64,000 nt of DNA from Acholoe squamosa (GCA_949317995.1 OX439036.1:29148354-29212353), one strand, 5' to 3'; counted from the first letter of the stretch, positions 13,219-25,400 are shown. A program made the numbers and translations. Notes: generated from the letters alone by a model not told the origin.

Positions 13219-15120
13219 GTAAGATGGATGTTAGTGCGTGGTTGGAGCGGCCCGTCAGGCCTGATTAGCATCCTGTAATGGTCAGGTGTGACGGCAATAA
13301 GGGAGTGGCTGCCAACCAACACGTGCCATGCCTTATACCTGCCTACAGCACAGACATTCCCTACGTCGTCCTGTCTACAGGACGACGCCTCAAAGAGCAT
13401 GCTTCAGCATACCTACAGACCACACCTAATGACCTGTCTGACATAAGTAAGCCAAACAGATGCTATAGAGGGTTAATAGAAAGTATCGTATTATATTGAT
13501 ATGAAAATCTCAATAAAAAGTAGGAAACGTGCCGTCTTTGCCTGTTTTGTTCATGAGCAACCTAAGCCCTCAGACCCCCCCCCCCCCCCCCCATGTATTC
13601 ACAGGAGCAGAACCCTGGTTGCAAGGGACCTGACAAAGGGTCAAATTATATAGGCTATGTACTCGAAGGGTAACCTTTTGGCTGTTTTTTTTTCTAATAT
13701 CGAGATTAGAAAATAGTTCATCAAGTATGTTATTCAGATTCTGTAATGCATTTTGCTGTGGGATGGTTAGATCTTTTCTGACGGGGTTTTAACACCATTT
13801 TCTAGTACATTTCCTTCATGAGGATTCTTATCACAGGGAGATAAGGCTGATAAGGGCCGCACTGGTTGCTCTGACGTCACTGCTGCTCCAAAGAATAAAT
13901 GGTATATATGTTATGTTCCATTGTAATCTCGCTGTGTTCTTGTTGTTATTTTTTTCAACCAGACAAATTGTATTCCATGCACTAAGCCCACCAATATGGG
14001 ACGGTCTGTAGTTCCACATCACAAACCTCCATCTACATTTTGGTCCAAAGTCTGGACAGGCTGTCAGCAGTACACGTAGGTGGTGTGGGTTAGGGCAGAC
14101 TCATTGGTTAGTAGACTAAAGGGTGGGTGAAGGGTTAGAGGACTGCATAACACCTGAGGGTAACCACTCGGAAGCTGCTGCAGGGAGGTAGTCGGTGCTC
14201 AGTCCTACTCACGGGCTGGGGGTTTTAATCAGGCCGACAGCACGGAAATGTGAGTGGCAGATCAGAGGGAGCCGCAGTGTGGGGGAGCTTGTGTATGCGT
14301 TCTGGTACAGTCCCCCAGGTAATGTACTACACCCACTTCATACAGGGTGCTGATCGGGATCAGTACTCATGTGGTGGGCCATGACTTGATTAAGTATTCA
14401 GTTTTCTGTTGCATGTTGGTAGTTGATCCCCCACGCCATAATAGTAATTGTATCAGGATACAGGCCAGATGCGAATTAGCATCACGCGGAATAAGGTATA
14501 ACACTGCATGGTAATGTACATACGGTATAATGGTATGTAATACATAACGTAGGCAGTAATAAGCAATACATCTCGATTGAATGCTGTTATGCCGCCCAGT
14601 GATACTGTAGTAGTGGTACATGTAATGCAACATGATTGTATTGACTTGGGAAATATGGCTAATAAGTTTGGGAATTTCAACTGAACTTATTTTGTGGATT
14701 CATTTACCATTCCAATATGCGAGAGGGACCGATCACTGGTGTTGACTGTCGTTTCTATACACACAAGTTTTGCTAATTACCGGTATTTCTTGGTAGGCCT
14801 ATCCTTCCAAGGCTCAGAAGCATGGAGGATGTATTTGCAAAACATAGGGCCCTCTTTGCAGGGCCATGCACTTTGACTCTTTGCATCTGAGATAGCAATA
14901 AAATCGCATACCAGGTGGTGGAACACATGCTGCGATCAGAGGTCGGTGTGCTGGAGAACCCTGGCACACTCCATGTTCAGCATGCCGTATTGACGTGAGG
15001 TTAAAGGATTCATGAGAAAAGGGATGCCACCCCCTTCTCCTACGCCCTGAATTCTGAAGAATCCTATAACAATACGGTACGTAGGTCTAGCATTGGGTAG
15101 GAAGTACAAAACCAGCACCA
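13219..15120. other. Non-coding stretch
   Basis: It contains an 18-base C run at 13575-13592. Otherwise unique; nothing recognised. Confidence 0.6.
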
Positions 15121-15123
15121 TTA

Positions 15124-15556
15124 GGTCACACCAAATTAAAATATTGGTCTATGGATTTCCCGCTCCTGATTTTCCTAAATGGAAATTTTATCTTTAATTG
15201 AAAAAAACTTTGTCTATGGATTCCGCCCGCATCGTTTTCTGGAATATTAATTGATTTTATTTTTTTTGCAAAGTCCTTACAGTGTCAACCAATAAAGATA
15301 CAGCAACAGCAGACCACTCATTGGATGGGTAGAGGTCTCCAGATTTGAACGTTTTAGTGGCTATGCTGCATTTAGAAGCCAAAATACTAGTAGACATAAA
15401 ATTGAGAAAAGTAGCAAAAAAAAAAAAAAATCGCCCTCTTTACATCTTTGATATTGAAAATCCAGACAATTTTTTTTTTTTTAGAAAAATTTCGCCCACC
15501 TGCTCCAGTTTTCAAAAATGAAAATCCATAGACCAATTATTTTATTTGGTGTGGCC
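15124..15556. mobile_element. PIF/Harbinger-like miniature inverted-repeat element
   Basis: The 433-bp unit is flanked by TTA on each side (15121-15123 and 15557-15559). The terminal inverted repeats begin GGTCACACCAAATTAAAATA at the left and GGCCACACCAAATAAAATAA at the right and continue through TTGGTCTATGGATTT. A three-base TWA duplication and GG-starting ends are characteristic of PIF/Harbinger. The interior is AT-rich with poly-A and poly-T and repeats the GTCTATGGATT motif. It is non-coding. Confidence 0.85.
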
Positions 15557-15880
15557 TTAACCACCTCTGTACTCTAGGAAACACTGGAAACAACATGAAC
15601 TTTATTCCTCACAGTATGGACCTTTTCAAGTTGAATCGATGAAAAAACGTTGCCTTTTTGAGGGGCGTATTTCCCTTGCTAGTGAGTAATGCATTGAGTC
15701 GTGCACAGTAACTTACTTCCACATCATATAATATGTTGAGATGGGAGGCTTATGTTTATATTGCATCCTGTTTGTATGGACTATTTCCCAAGGTATCTGA
15801 ATTAGAATATAGTGGGAAGTAATTAGAATAAACCATTCGCCTCCCCTCCCCGTATTGTCAACTGACGACTATTGCCAACC

Positions 15881-16655
15881 CAGGGGCGGATCCAGGGGGG
15901 GAGTCCTGGGGGTCAGGACCCCCGCTCTTTCGGCTCACCCATAACATGACCAAATAGGCGTCCCCGAAGGGGGACCCCCCCCCTTTTGGGCCCACTAAAG
16001 ATGTCCACTTTGTATGCCCCTATTCATGCTCTCTTCGATACAGTTTTTATTGCTTGCAAATTGTACAATTAATGACTCAACAGTATCTAGAATATATACA
16101 AATTTCTCAAAATTTTCTAATATGAGCCAATTCAGAAAAGCACCTTATCTCGCGAGGTACCAGCTTTAGCCGGGGTCACCCCACTAAGGATCCCGCTAAC
16201 CAAGAATAGGAATGGGTCAGGGATGTGGAGTTTAATTACATTAGATTAGGGGTAACCCTGCCTATACCAAAATGCTTTGAATATAAGTTTGATGATTATG
16301 CTATAACAGTGGCGGATTTAGATGGGGGGGGGGGCATGGGCGTGCCCCCCCCCCTTCTTTTTGTAGGTACTTAAGAGTTTGATTGCCTGCTTTGCATGCC
16401 AAAATGTGCTCAAATATAGGGGGGTGGGTGTACCCCCTCCTTTTGTGCTGCGCCCCCTCCTTTTGCAAATCCTGGATCTGCCAATGTTATAAGATTTTCT
16501 TTGTGCTTGTTATTTATATTTCTGAATTTTTTTTAAGGGATTGCACTATTGTGCAATAAAAATTTAATATGATTTCCATTCCCTGTTCTCATAATCATGG
16601 GTTTACTGTTGATGGTACACCAAAACACCCTTTTAAAATCCTGGATCCGCCCCTG
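15881..16655. mobile_element. hAT-like element with perfect 16-bp terminal inverted repeats
   Basis: The left end CAGGGGCGGATCCAGG (15881-15896) is matched exactly in complement by CCTGGATCCGCCCCTG (16640-16655). CAGGGGC-type ends are typical of hAT elements. Beside the left end is a short hairpin-forming stretch (TCCTGGGGGTCAGGACCCCC). I see no clean 8-bp duplication at the borders. A second related element lies inside it (16307-16486), so this is the older insertion or a composite. It encodes no recognisable protein. Confidence 0.72.
16307..16486. mobile_element. Small hAT-like element nested in the 15.9-16.7 kb element
   Basis: A 180-bp unit begins CAGTGGCGGATTTAG and ends in the partial complement CCTGGATCTGCCAATG. 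The flanks g-c-tataa-c and g-t-tataa-g match at 6 of 8 positions, an imperfect 8-bp duplication. The interior carries an 11-base G run, a 10-base C run and repeated tracts of GCCCCCTCCTTTTG type, so it folds on itself. It is non-coding. Confidence 0.7.
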
Positions 16656-17052
16656 CAATCATGACATCTACTTGATGACTCTCAAAAAACTTTGTCAAGG
16701 TATTTGTGTACGAGCTGTCACAAACTTATTGACTGGTGTTTCAGTAAGAGGGCATACACTTCGGATTGATTTTAGCACCTGATTAAAATGATTCTGGACA
16801 GCATCTACACATACATATGCATTTGTGAGTCAAATCTGTATGACTGGGTTATATCTGGGTTAGCAGATACCCAGTTGAAATGTAATGGGATGAACAACGC
16901 CCTTTGGATACATTTGAGTGACCAGTGGCACTCAGACCAGTATTACACCAATGCTTCCTGTCTTTCCCTGTAGGAGACAGTCCTTCAGCATGTCTAACCA
17001 CAAGGTTCTCTAGTTGTCCGGGTGACCGCGCGGCGACCTAGCGCCCCACACA

Positions 17053-17332
17053 GTGAGAGGTGACATGGCGCCGCGTCTCGCCTGGAGGAGCCGCAACCAA
17101 CACCACCTGGAGGAGGGAGGGTGGGTGTGGGTGGAGAGGATCCCCGCATTCCTCCTCCAAGGCTCTCCCCTCCTGACCCCTGGCACTGCTGTCTCTCTAC
17201 AGCGACTGGCCTGGAGCTCCCCGGGTGGCGGAGAACCACGTCCTGGAGGAAACTATCCGGGTGGATGAAGTGTTCAGAGGTTATTGCCCCTCTGTGGTTA
17301 GGGCATTAGTCTCTAATGTACCTGCCATATAG
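17053..17332 (+). CDS. CpG-rich patch with candidate coding segments, unknown product
   Basis: The sequence around 17010-17260 is unusually GC- and CpG-rich for this window. An ATG at 17065 in fair context opens a frame (MAPRLAWRSRNQHHLEE…) that continues to 17268. Inside it, at 17188-17202, is a convincing pyrimidine-rich acceptor (tgctgtctctctacag). A different frame running from 17204 reads DWPGAPRVAENHVLEETI then RVDEVFRGYCPSVVRAL and stops at 17332, which looks more protein-like than the surroundings. It could be a first or last exon, or only a CpG-rich regulatory patch. No family is recognised. Confidence 0.2.
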
Positions 17333-18477
17333 AACCCCTTCCCAAAGTATTGGGATATAAGCACGTATGTAGGTGGTTGTCGTATGGCTTTATTTTTTAT
17401 AGAGTGCAGTTGGGCTAGGGACACCCTGGGAGTTATTGAATCTACAACGCCCCTCAACAGGGATCGAGATAGAATACTGGTTCCATGTTAGTTCCCATTC
17501 AAGACTCACGATGGCAGGGCAGTAGCATTGGCACTATCACAGCAAGACGCTGCCCTTTTTTAGGGTTCAGGAATGAGGACATAGCAGAATTGTTGTATGG
17601 CATCACAAAGAGAATTTACCATTACGTTTTCATCAAACCAGATGACACATAACTCCCTTTTTCTTTCTCTTTTCTTCTTTTAAATTCTTCTTTTAAAGTT
17701 TGAATACAACCAGCAAGTATGTCTGTGTGGACGCAGCCTCGTAACTGAATGCAATACCAGGTCGGTGTAGAAGCATCCCAGAAGAATACAAAATAAGCAA
17801 GTGGAGTATAAACTATACACATGTACCTCCCTGTTTACAGTGAACAGTAGCTCTGACCAACATCAACACTGACCAATGCATGCAATCGCTCTACCCCACT
17901 GTCAGGCCCTGCTGCTCACGCCCAGCCGAGGAGAAATCAATACTAAATGCGCCTACACCTCCTTTACAAGTCTAATTAGATGGGCGGGCGCTGCCGGTCT
18001 TGGAACAAATTGGGACTGGGAGGAGCGACTGGTCAGCCGAGGAGAGCTTTTTTTTATTATTATTTTTTGGTCGAGAGCAGGGCTGTGGAGCCTGCAACTG
18101 ACCAGAAGGTGCCAGGAGCAATGATCGGTTGAGATGGTGGTACTGGCTGGGGGTGATGGTGGAGAGGTGTGTAGAATAGGGGTGAGATACTGGTCACGAG
18201 GAGTGCCTCCAACTGTGCAGCAACCCTCCTGCTCATACCAACGAGCTGCTCACACCAATCTCGCGGAACTCCTCCAAGGCCACAACCAGTATTATGGATG
18301 ATACCACCTCCTGGTCCAACACAACTAAGGGAAATGCTTTAACCCTCTACCGTCGACTCTGGCAGTGTCACAGAACGGCCTTCTCTCTTCTTATCCCTGG
18401 TGTTATAATGTGGCATTATAACGAGGAAGAGGGGTGTACAAAATAGATCTAACCCCTTATGTCATGGCTGATATGAA
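17333..18477. other. Non-coding stretch
   Basis: Nothing recognised apart from a T-rich run at 18048-18068. Confidence 0.6.
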
Positions 18478-18924
18478 CGTCACTATAGATTAGTACTAGA
18501 ACTGCCGTATTCAATGGGGGGCATTGAATACAATGTGTCCGTATTCAATGGGTGTCCACCATCTTGGATTCTGAACAGATTTGAGCTGTGATTCTCTATT
18601 TTAAAGCAAATTAACCCCGTAGGGCCATGACATAAATGCAAATGTCAACTCCCATGGAATATTTTTGCATCGTATTCCCCGAAGTGAGTCTGCCATATTC
18701 AACGAGGCCTTATAGGTCGTTGACATTTGCTTATATATGTCAAGGCAGATACGACCGTTACTATAGAACAGTACTGGACATGCCGTATTCAATGGGGGGG
18801 GGGTGGAATACAATGTGGCCGTATTCAATGGGTGTCCGCCATCTTGGATAAACAGATCTGAGCTGTGTTTCTCTATTTTAATGCAAATTAACCCCGTAGG
18901 GCCACGACATAAATGCAAATATCA
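18478..18924. repeat. Diverged tandem duplication, 278-bp period
   Basis: The segment 18478-18647 is repeated at 18756-18924. Shared landmarks in order are ACTATAG, GCCGTATTCAATGGG, GAATACAATGTG, GTATTCAATGGGTGTCC, CCATCTTGGAT, a TTCTCTATTTTA stretch and TTAACCCCGTAGGGCCA ending in ATAAATGCAAAT. The 108-bp spacer contains inverted matches to the ends (ACATTTGC), suggesting an old element that carried them. Confidence 0.85.
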
Positions 18925-19038
18925 TTTGCTTATTTACATACCATTTTTATGCAGCTGTCGATTCAGTTTCATCTCCCTGAGGATTTGAGCATCTCGATTA
19001 CCAATGTATAAAATCCCAAACATTGAATTCGTACTCAC

Positions 19039-19097
19039 CTATTATCTTGATATTCTTCTTCTTTTCGTCCAACATAATATTTTCCATTTTCAAATCT
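19039..19097 (-). CDS. Internal exon of a Ser/Thr protein kinase (catalytic loop), HUNK/AMPK-related-like
   Basis: Read on the minus strand, this 59-bp segment is preceded by a pyrimidine-rich acceptor (…tctcttttgcag) and followed by a strong donor (gtgagt). In the only sensible phase it gives (R)-DLKMENIMLDEKKKNIKII-(D). This is the kinase catalytic loop: Asp base, Lys, then Glu-Asn, a Leu-Asp-Glu turn and a hydrophobic strand leading into DFG. The exon takes the last base of an Arg codon upstream (H-R-D split) and ends on the first base of the DFG Asp (phase 1). The NIK-x-ID spacing resembles HUNK (which I recall as DLKIENLLLDEDNNIKLID) more than MARK, SIK or NUAK, where Ala usually precedes DFG; this family placement is inference. 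The protein would phosphorylate Ser/Thr in other proteins. I searched for the flanking exons (N-lobe upstream, activation loop downstream) and did not find them, so the introns are long or the neighbours lie outside. An isolated retained exon of a broken gene is less likely because both splice sites are intact. Confidence 0.82.
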
Positions 19098-20934
19098 CTG
19101 CAAAAGAAAAGAGAGATCATTAGAATTAATTGAGTATATATTTAGTATTGCGAATCTTCTGAAAAAGTATCAACATGAGACAACGGTTTTAATTCTAGAA
19201 GATTTATGCCACTGTCAGATACAGTTCTCCTAAATATGTAACCAAACGTTAGGCATCAAATATGTGTCGTTCTTTTCGTGCATTTTCCAAGAACCACGTG
19301 CGTAGTCGTTTTTGTTGCAATTATGTTCTATAACAGTGTACCAAAAGTGCATGCCAATGTCATCGCTTGATTTACCAGTGCCCTCCAGGCACATCAATAA
19401 TTCCTTGCGTGAATTTTCCCTTTGTTTAACTACTGCCTAAAACGCAATAAACATGGAAAGTTAAACAGGAATATAGAAGTTATATAGCATAATATTCTGC
19501 ATGTTCTATTTAGGCAGTGAAAGAAAAGGGCTTATTCAGCTGGTATGAAACCTTTTGCCCTGCGGCACTGCCATCCGTCAAGTTGTACAGGTTGAGTAGC
19601 TCACAATAGGCTGGCCCACTCTCCGAGCAGCTCGCTGTCTGACAGGACTGACGATAGACACAGCTGTGGGCCTGCCTGCCCGGACATGCCGCACACAGCC
19701 TATTGTCTTCTCATTATCGGCCTAATAGGCTCTGCCTCTTGTCCCATGTCAGACCAGCGAGCAGTCAGTGAGCTCTTAGTCATATAAAACTATTTTATTC
19801 ACTTCTGTTTTTGTCTGACAAGTGGCCAATTCACAGCTGATTCAGGAACAATTAGTCGATATAGGTTAGAGGCTCTGCCTAAGTGCACCAGAGCTCATAA
19901 ATAAAACAGACGCAATTCTACCTGCAGCACCATTGAACACGCAACCGGTGTTTAATTTCATGTTTTACTGGTAAGGTTGTGTTGGCCTCACCTATTGCGA
20001 ATTGCATTGTTCCTGTGGCCCCTATCTATATTCTTTTATTGTAGCTATCGTTTGTTATGGCTCAAAAAGCCACTGGCTGTCAGGGTATATCAGATTAACA
20101 TTTTACGTTGTATTACATAAAACCGCCAACACGTAAATCTGTAAACTCAGCCTACAGCATGCTGGTAATAAACATTTCTCTGCATGAAGGGCTATACAAT
20201 GTGATCAATATTTGGGACATATTTAGGCCAATTATTTAACTACGTCTAACTTTTGGTAATATGCAGACTCAATACCGATTCTCTAAATCCCTTTGCTTTA
20301 GATTTGTGGTATAAAGATAAAGTAGTGGTCACATCACCGATGTCATCAGTTATAGGACCACGAAAAAGAAATAATTTGTTCCAGTCCCTTCTTGATATTT
20401 GATCACAGGGTGCACTTCTTCCTCTAGTTAGTCTGGATCACATCCGGATGAATCGATTTCTCAATACATGTATAAACAAATGATAACTAAGCATAGATAA
20501 TAGTGTCAGTGCTGAAACTTGAACCCCAATGAGTGCTTGGTTGGCGTATGGGGACTGGTTGGTACGTACTGCACTGAGTAGACCACATCAATGAATCGTG
20601 ATACAGGGTGGTCAGATGTTTGTGGCCACCACATCAACATCCCTCTACCACATTTACACCAAGTACACAGAGGTCCCCTTCCACTCATGTTCCATTCCAC
20701 ACATGTTCCCTTCCATCAATATCCCCTCGCAGACCAAGCCCCTCATTGCCAATAGTCCTACATACACACATCAGCCTTATTGAAAGAACTTTGGATCAGA
20801 CTGACTCTTTTGAAAGTCTGAGTCAAAGTGTTCAGGCCCTGTTACAGAAGAAAATGTCTGAATTTCAGTCACTCCAGGGAGGTGTTACATAGGAACAAAG
20901 AGAGTCAGACTCTCTGGGAGTAGAATCCTATAAG
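19098..20934. other. Probable kinase intron sequence
   Basis: If the kinase exon at 19039-19097 is used, this is the intron upstream of it. It is unique, moderately GC-rich at 19560-19760 and free of simple repeats. No further kinase exon was found. Confidence 0.5.
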
Positions 20935-20997
20935 TTTAGATCAAATCCATTCCCCATATATGGGGAATGGATTTAGTTAGAATGGATTTGATCTAAA
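20935..20997. repeat. Nested perfect palindromes (cruciform-forming)
   Basis: An inner perfect 32-bp palindrome spans 20943-20974, centred on CCCCATATATGGGG. An outer pair of 17-bp arms, TTTAGATCAAATCCATT (20935-20951) and its exact complement (20981-20997), overlaps the left half of the inner one. The left arm can therefore pair with either of two right arms. Confidence 0.93.
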
Positions 20998-21149
20998 ATT
21001 AAATGTAAAAGTATGTCATACCTTTATGCCAACTTTTGACAGTATATCAAGCAGAGGAGTAAAGCACGTTACATAGGGTGGTGGATCAGATGTTTGAGCT
21101 GCGCATGGAAGGAAAATCTTTATAAATTAATGAGGATTTATAATTTTAA

Positions 21150-22440
21150 CCCTTTAAGGGCAGAGCAAAAGCAGCACTAAATCAGTTGGGAAACAGTGTG
21201 GTGTGACAGTAGTTATTCAGTGTGAAAGCAGCACCAGAAACAGTATTGTATCAGCATCTACTGGCATTCTACTGCTCAGTACCAGAGAATTTGCAGCATA
21301 GGTACAGCAGTAGCACAGTAGTATCAGCAGCATGCAAGCAGTATTGAATCAGTTGTCCCAATTATGTAAATTAGATGGCAGCAGTTGAAGAGTACCTACT
21401 TATTCAATGCTGCATGACCATATATGGGACTGGGGCAGTGTTCAATCAGCACTATTCTACTGCATGACTGCTGCTATATCAAATCATACTGAAAACTACT
21501 GCTGGGGGGCAGGTTGAAGCATAAAAGAAGCAGCCGCTGTTCTAGTAATGGCAAAACCAATGCCTCTCTAGGTGGTCCTTGCTGGATTTGAACTTGGGAT
21601 CGTTGGATTATTCTACCCACGCATTAGCCCACTCAGCCATCTCACCATCTGCTATGTGGAGCTGTCATTACTGCCTAGTACTGCATGCAACTCATGTAGG
21701 AGGGGGCTAGGGCAGTACTGATTCAGTAGAACTGGCTAACTTCTACCATAGCAAGGGGGGAAGAGTAGAAATGTCTGATAAAGTACTGCTATACTAGAAT
21801 ACCATGTTAAGGTGATAAGACAGCAGCTTTGTAATTATCAATGATACATGTACACTAGAAAAAAAAGTGTCCTGATGGTGACCAAAAGAAATCTTGATAA
21901 TTCAGTACATTTATGCATAAGTCAGTGAGTGATTCCTTGTATTCACACACCCCAACATCCATGTGTATCCATTACTGGCACTGAATAACATATACATTCA
22001 TATGCAAAGGGGTGAAGTATGCTTTTCTCCACAAACACTGGATAGTTTCAGAATCTTTTGATTGTTGTTCACAACCCATGCTGTAATTCACACTATGGAC
22101 TGTCTCAGAAGCATCAGGCCAGTAGCCCAGTAAATAAGCCATGAATGGACAGAGTGATACCAGTAGATGGTCAGTAGACCACTGCAGCTATGCTACTGCA
22201 GAGAGTGTGCCATTTTTGTTATCTATTAACATTCAGTTGAGAGTCAGCAGACTACTGATTCTAGCCTGAAAATGCAGTGCATATTCAGTTGAGAGTCAGT
22301 ACACTACTGACTCTAGACTGAAAATGCAGTGTAGAGTCAGCTGTTTTGGAAGTATTTCAGCAGTGCCTACTGCAATATGCAGTTGTTGATCAGTATATTC
22401 TCAGTAGCCACTGGTAGGAGAGGTAGATACTGCCCTCTGG
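21150..22440. repeat. CAGTA/CAGCA-biased low-complexity tract
   Basis: About 1.3 kb is saturated with degenerate CAGTA, CAGCA, TACTG and CTGCA words, without a fixed period. A 52-bp tandem pair sits at 22231-22334 (CAGTTGAGAGTCAG repeated). It looks like a decayed minisatellite. A tRNA-like relic lies inside at 21571-21646. Confidence 0.6.
21571..21646 (-). pseudogene. tRNA-like relic / SINE head (Leu/Ser-type A box)
   Basis: Read on the minus strand, this 76-nt segment begins GGTGAGA, has an A-box-like TGGCTGAGTGG at position 8 and a B-box-like GTTCAAATC at position 54, the spacing of a tRNA gene. It ends in CACC that can pair with the first four bases. The T stem and most of the acceptor stem do not pair and the anticodon arm is poor, so it is not a working tRNA. 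It is most likely the promoter head of a tRNA-derived SINE or a decayed tRNA copy. I could not define a SINE tail. Confidence 0.6.
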
Positions 22441-25400
22441 TCCGGGATTATTACCAACTATTTACAATTCTGACCAACAAATGATATGTCTTATCTTAAC
22501 CAATACAATCTATAATCAATTTTAGAGATGTATGGAGAAACATACATATAATGGTAGCCGTTATCTTATTTCACTTTCATATTTTCTTTTTTTAAATCTT
22601 AAATTTCTTGCCAGCAGGTAATTTCTCGAGAAATGCACTGAAAATATCCAATAGCACCCCATCCCTACTCCCGGCCTACGTGTAATACGGTGTACTACCT
22701 CGTACAGAACTGGCTCGAGTCTAACTAAACTGAAACTACACTTTCAATAAGAACCTATCTTTGACGATGCACATTTACAAAGGATGATACCGAGTGATGT
22801 ATTTTTGGTGGTTCTAGGTAGTTGAGAGATGAACCAAGTGTGTGGCATGTGTAATGGGGTCGGAAAGGGAGGCGGATAGACTGTAAGTGGGTGTAGGACC
22901 GTGATTGGGATGAGGTTTCTGGGTGTATGGCTCAGTGTACTACTTACTGGTGCTGGGAATGAATCCCTCAAAACGCACCCATAACTCACCGACTTTGAGG
23001 CACGAGCAGACAGGTCGGCACGAGTGAGTCGCTCAGATAAAATGTAAGTGAATATGTAAGCTGACAAGTTTAGTGGCGGACAGGAAATGGCATAAAGATG
23101 CCGTGGGGTTAGGAGAGGCTGAGAGGGGTAGGAGGGGCGGCACAAACCCAGGAGTCCTGACCCTTGTAAGCAGGGCATACCGTCAGGAATGAAGTCATAG
23201 CTGAGGTATGTTTCAGATCAGAACACCTCGGATAGGTGCAACTCAAGTGTGGCCTGGGACCTGTAGTAGGGGTCTAGTACCCCCATCTAACCCCGTCAAA
23301 CGACCACACACCTCTCTAATTCAAAACAAAACACTAAAGGGGCTATCAATTACATTGTAAATACACATACATCTACATACAACTTGGTGCTTTTCTGCTG
23401 TTTTTTTCATCGAGCAGTGCAGTTTACACTTCATGACTTCATTTTATTCTGATGGCAAAGTATGATGTTGTTATGAAATTCCACTCTTGTACCTCAGACA
23501 TTACTACTGATAATGAGAGGCTCTTGTGCTTTGTGGATTACCCATACCTTAAGGTGCAGTATGACACTGTGACACACATCACCCTATGAGTTTATCCAAT
23601 GTCTACAGGACCAGTAGTCCTCACACCACCACACCATACCACGTCCAACCATACAGAACACAAACGTACGGTATAAAAACTAGCAACATTGGCAGTCTGC
23701 ATTGCACTACATGACATACACACCTACATCCGTCCTGGTTACCACACCGTCCACACTTCACCATTACAACATAACATACTACAACTTGTGTTGTTGTCTG
23801 GCCATCAATTTGTTAAATAGCAGGTTTTTTTTTTCTTCTCTGAACTAAAACCTCATCTACTGTTGTCGAGCCAAGAGGGTGGCTGGCAGACTGGGATAGC
23901 TCTGTTATGTCGGAGGGATTTATCAGAAAAGGTGAGGGTGGATGAACAGGATTCTACTCATTCTACCACTACAACCTCGCAGAAAGTCAGACACTCATAA
24001 GTCTTTGGCCCTGCAGGAGATGATGATTTCAGTTTAGACTCTCCGGGTTCATAACCTTCTGCTAGCACACAACTCAACCTTATTCCCTGCAGCCAATAGG
24101 AGGACTCGTTACGTGTAAGTTCGGCAGGTGACCTCGGCTGGTCGCGGCATGACTCAGTCGACCACGTGGTTGTGTTTACAAACACAAGATCACATGGAGT
24201 AGTACCCGCTCTCAGCTGTGGCTGGTGTGGGGTGCCCATTGCAGTAGAAGGCAGCGTATGCAGTGAGGCCGATACATTAATATCCCGGGAGTTATAATTA
24301 ATGTATAAATGTAGTTGCTATGATTGCTAGGGTTCAACTTTCGCGTCTAGGACAAGATTCCTTTCCCTACTTCACACAGTTTGGAGCCTCTGGTAGAGAA
24401 TTTGTGAGGCAGCTGGACGGGGTATCATTTAATCTTTGCTGTACCTTCAGTTACCGCCTGTGACATTGGGCGCCCCATACTCTGTGGTAGGGTGGGTTGG
24501 GCCTGTTCAGGGAGGAGCTGGGTACACCTGCACCCCGCCCCCAGGTCCCCGCCCCCAGGTACCTGGATGGGCGAACGCTGACCCGTAACAATCAGCGACA
24601 GCAGCACCTCTAACCCTTCCCCCTCCCACTTAGACACCTCCTCCATCCTCCTTCTACATTTATAATACTCAGGAACTAGTTCAAGATGTGAAGAGATAAT
24701 CACACACGGGAACCTCTAGGTTGGATACAAGGTGCAAAGATAAAAAAAAAAAGAGTACAAGAGAACAAATAGAGGACCACACCCTGTTTGGCAGGAAAAG
24801 GTTTAAGTGAATAAAGATTCAAGTTTGATTTGACACATGGTCTGATGCGGAGATTTAATGGCTAGATTTATAGAGTTTATATGAAAAGGTCGTTCATCAA
24901 AGGTAAACACACTATAAATCATCATTGGATGAAACTAGATACAGACGAGGTTCTAGAGCTCTCATGGGCCAAAACCCCTGGCATTCATTTGACAAGAGGC
25001 AGTGTGTGTGTGGGAGATGGTCGAGACAGGAACGGAACCCTACTTTTGGTAAAATTGTAAAGTCCAGATAATTTAATCGAAAAGGACAATAGTCTTCATG
25101 AAAAAACACAAGGTGAACAAGCTGAATCATAGACAGATACAAAGCAGTCATATATAACAATTTTATGACAGCATGCTTTTCTTTGTGGCTGAGGGGTTCG
25201 AGTTGTTGGGAGTAGTTGCAATGTGGTGCTGCTAACTTGGTAAGGGGAATGGTAACGTCTGCGTAATGGGGAACCTGAGGGGTCTCAACCCTTCCATCCC
25301 TGAAACCAAACGATTCCAAATGTTGAGTCCCATTGGATCCTTTCCTATGTGTGTTTGTTGCGATGTGTGTTGAGAGGTATGGGATACCGGTATATTAATA

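Noticed and set aside
21571-21646. A functional tRNA-Leu/Ser gene
   Set aside because: T stem, anticodon stem and most acceptor pairs fail; only box motifs and spacing remain.
22744-23178. 144-codon minus-strand frame as a gene
   Set aside because: No recognisable motif, ordinary composition, and such lengths are expected by chance in six frames of 64 kb.
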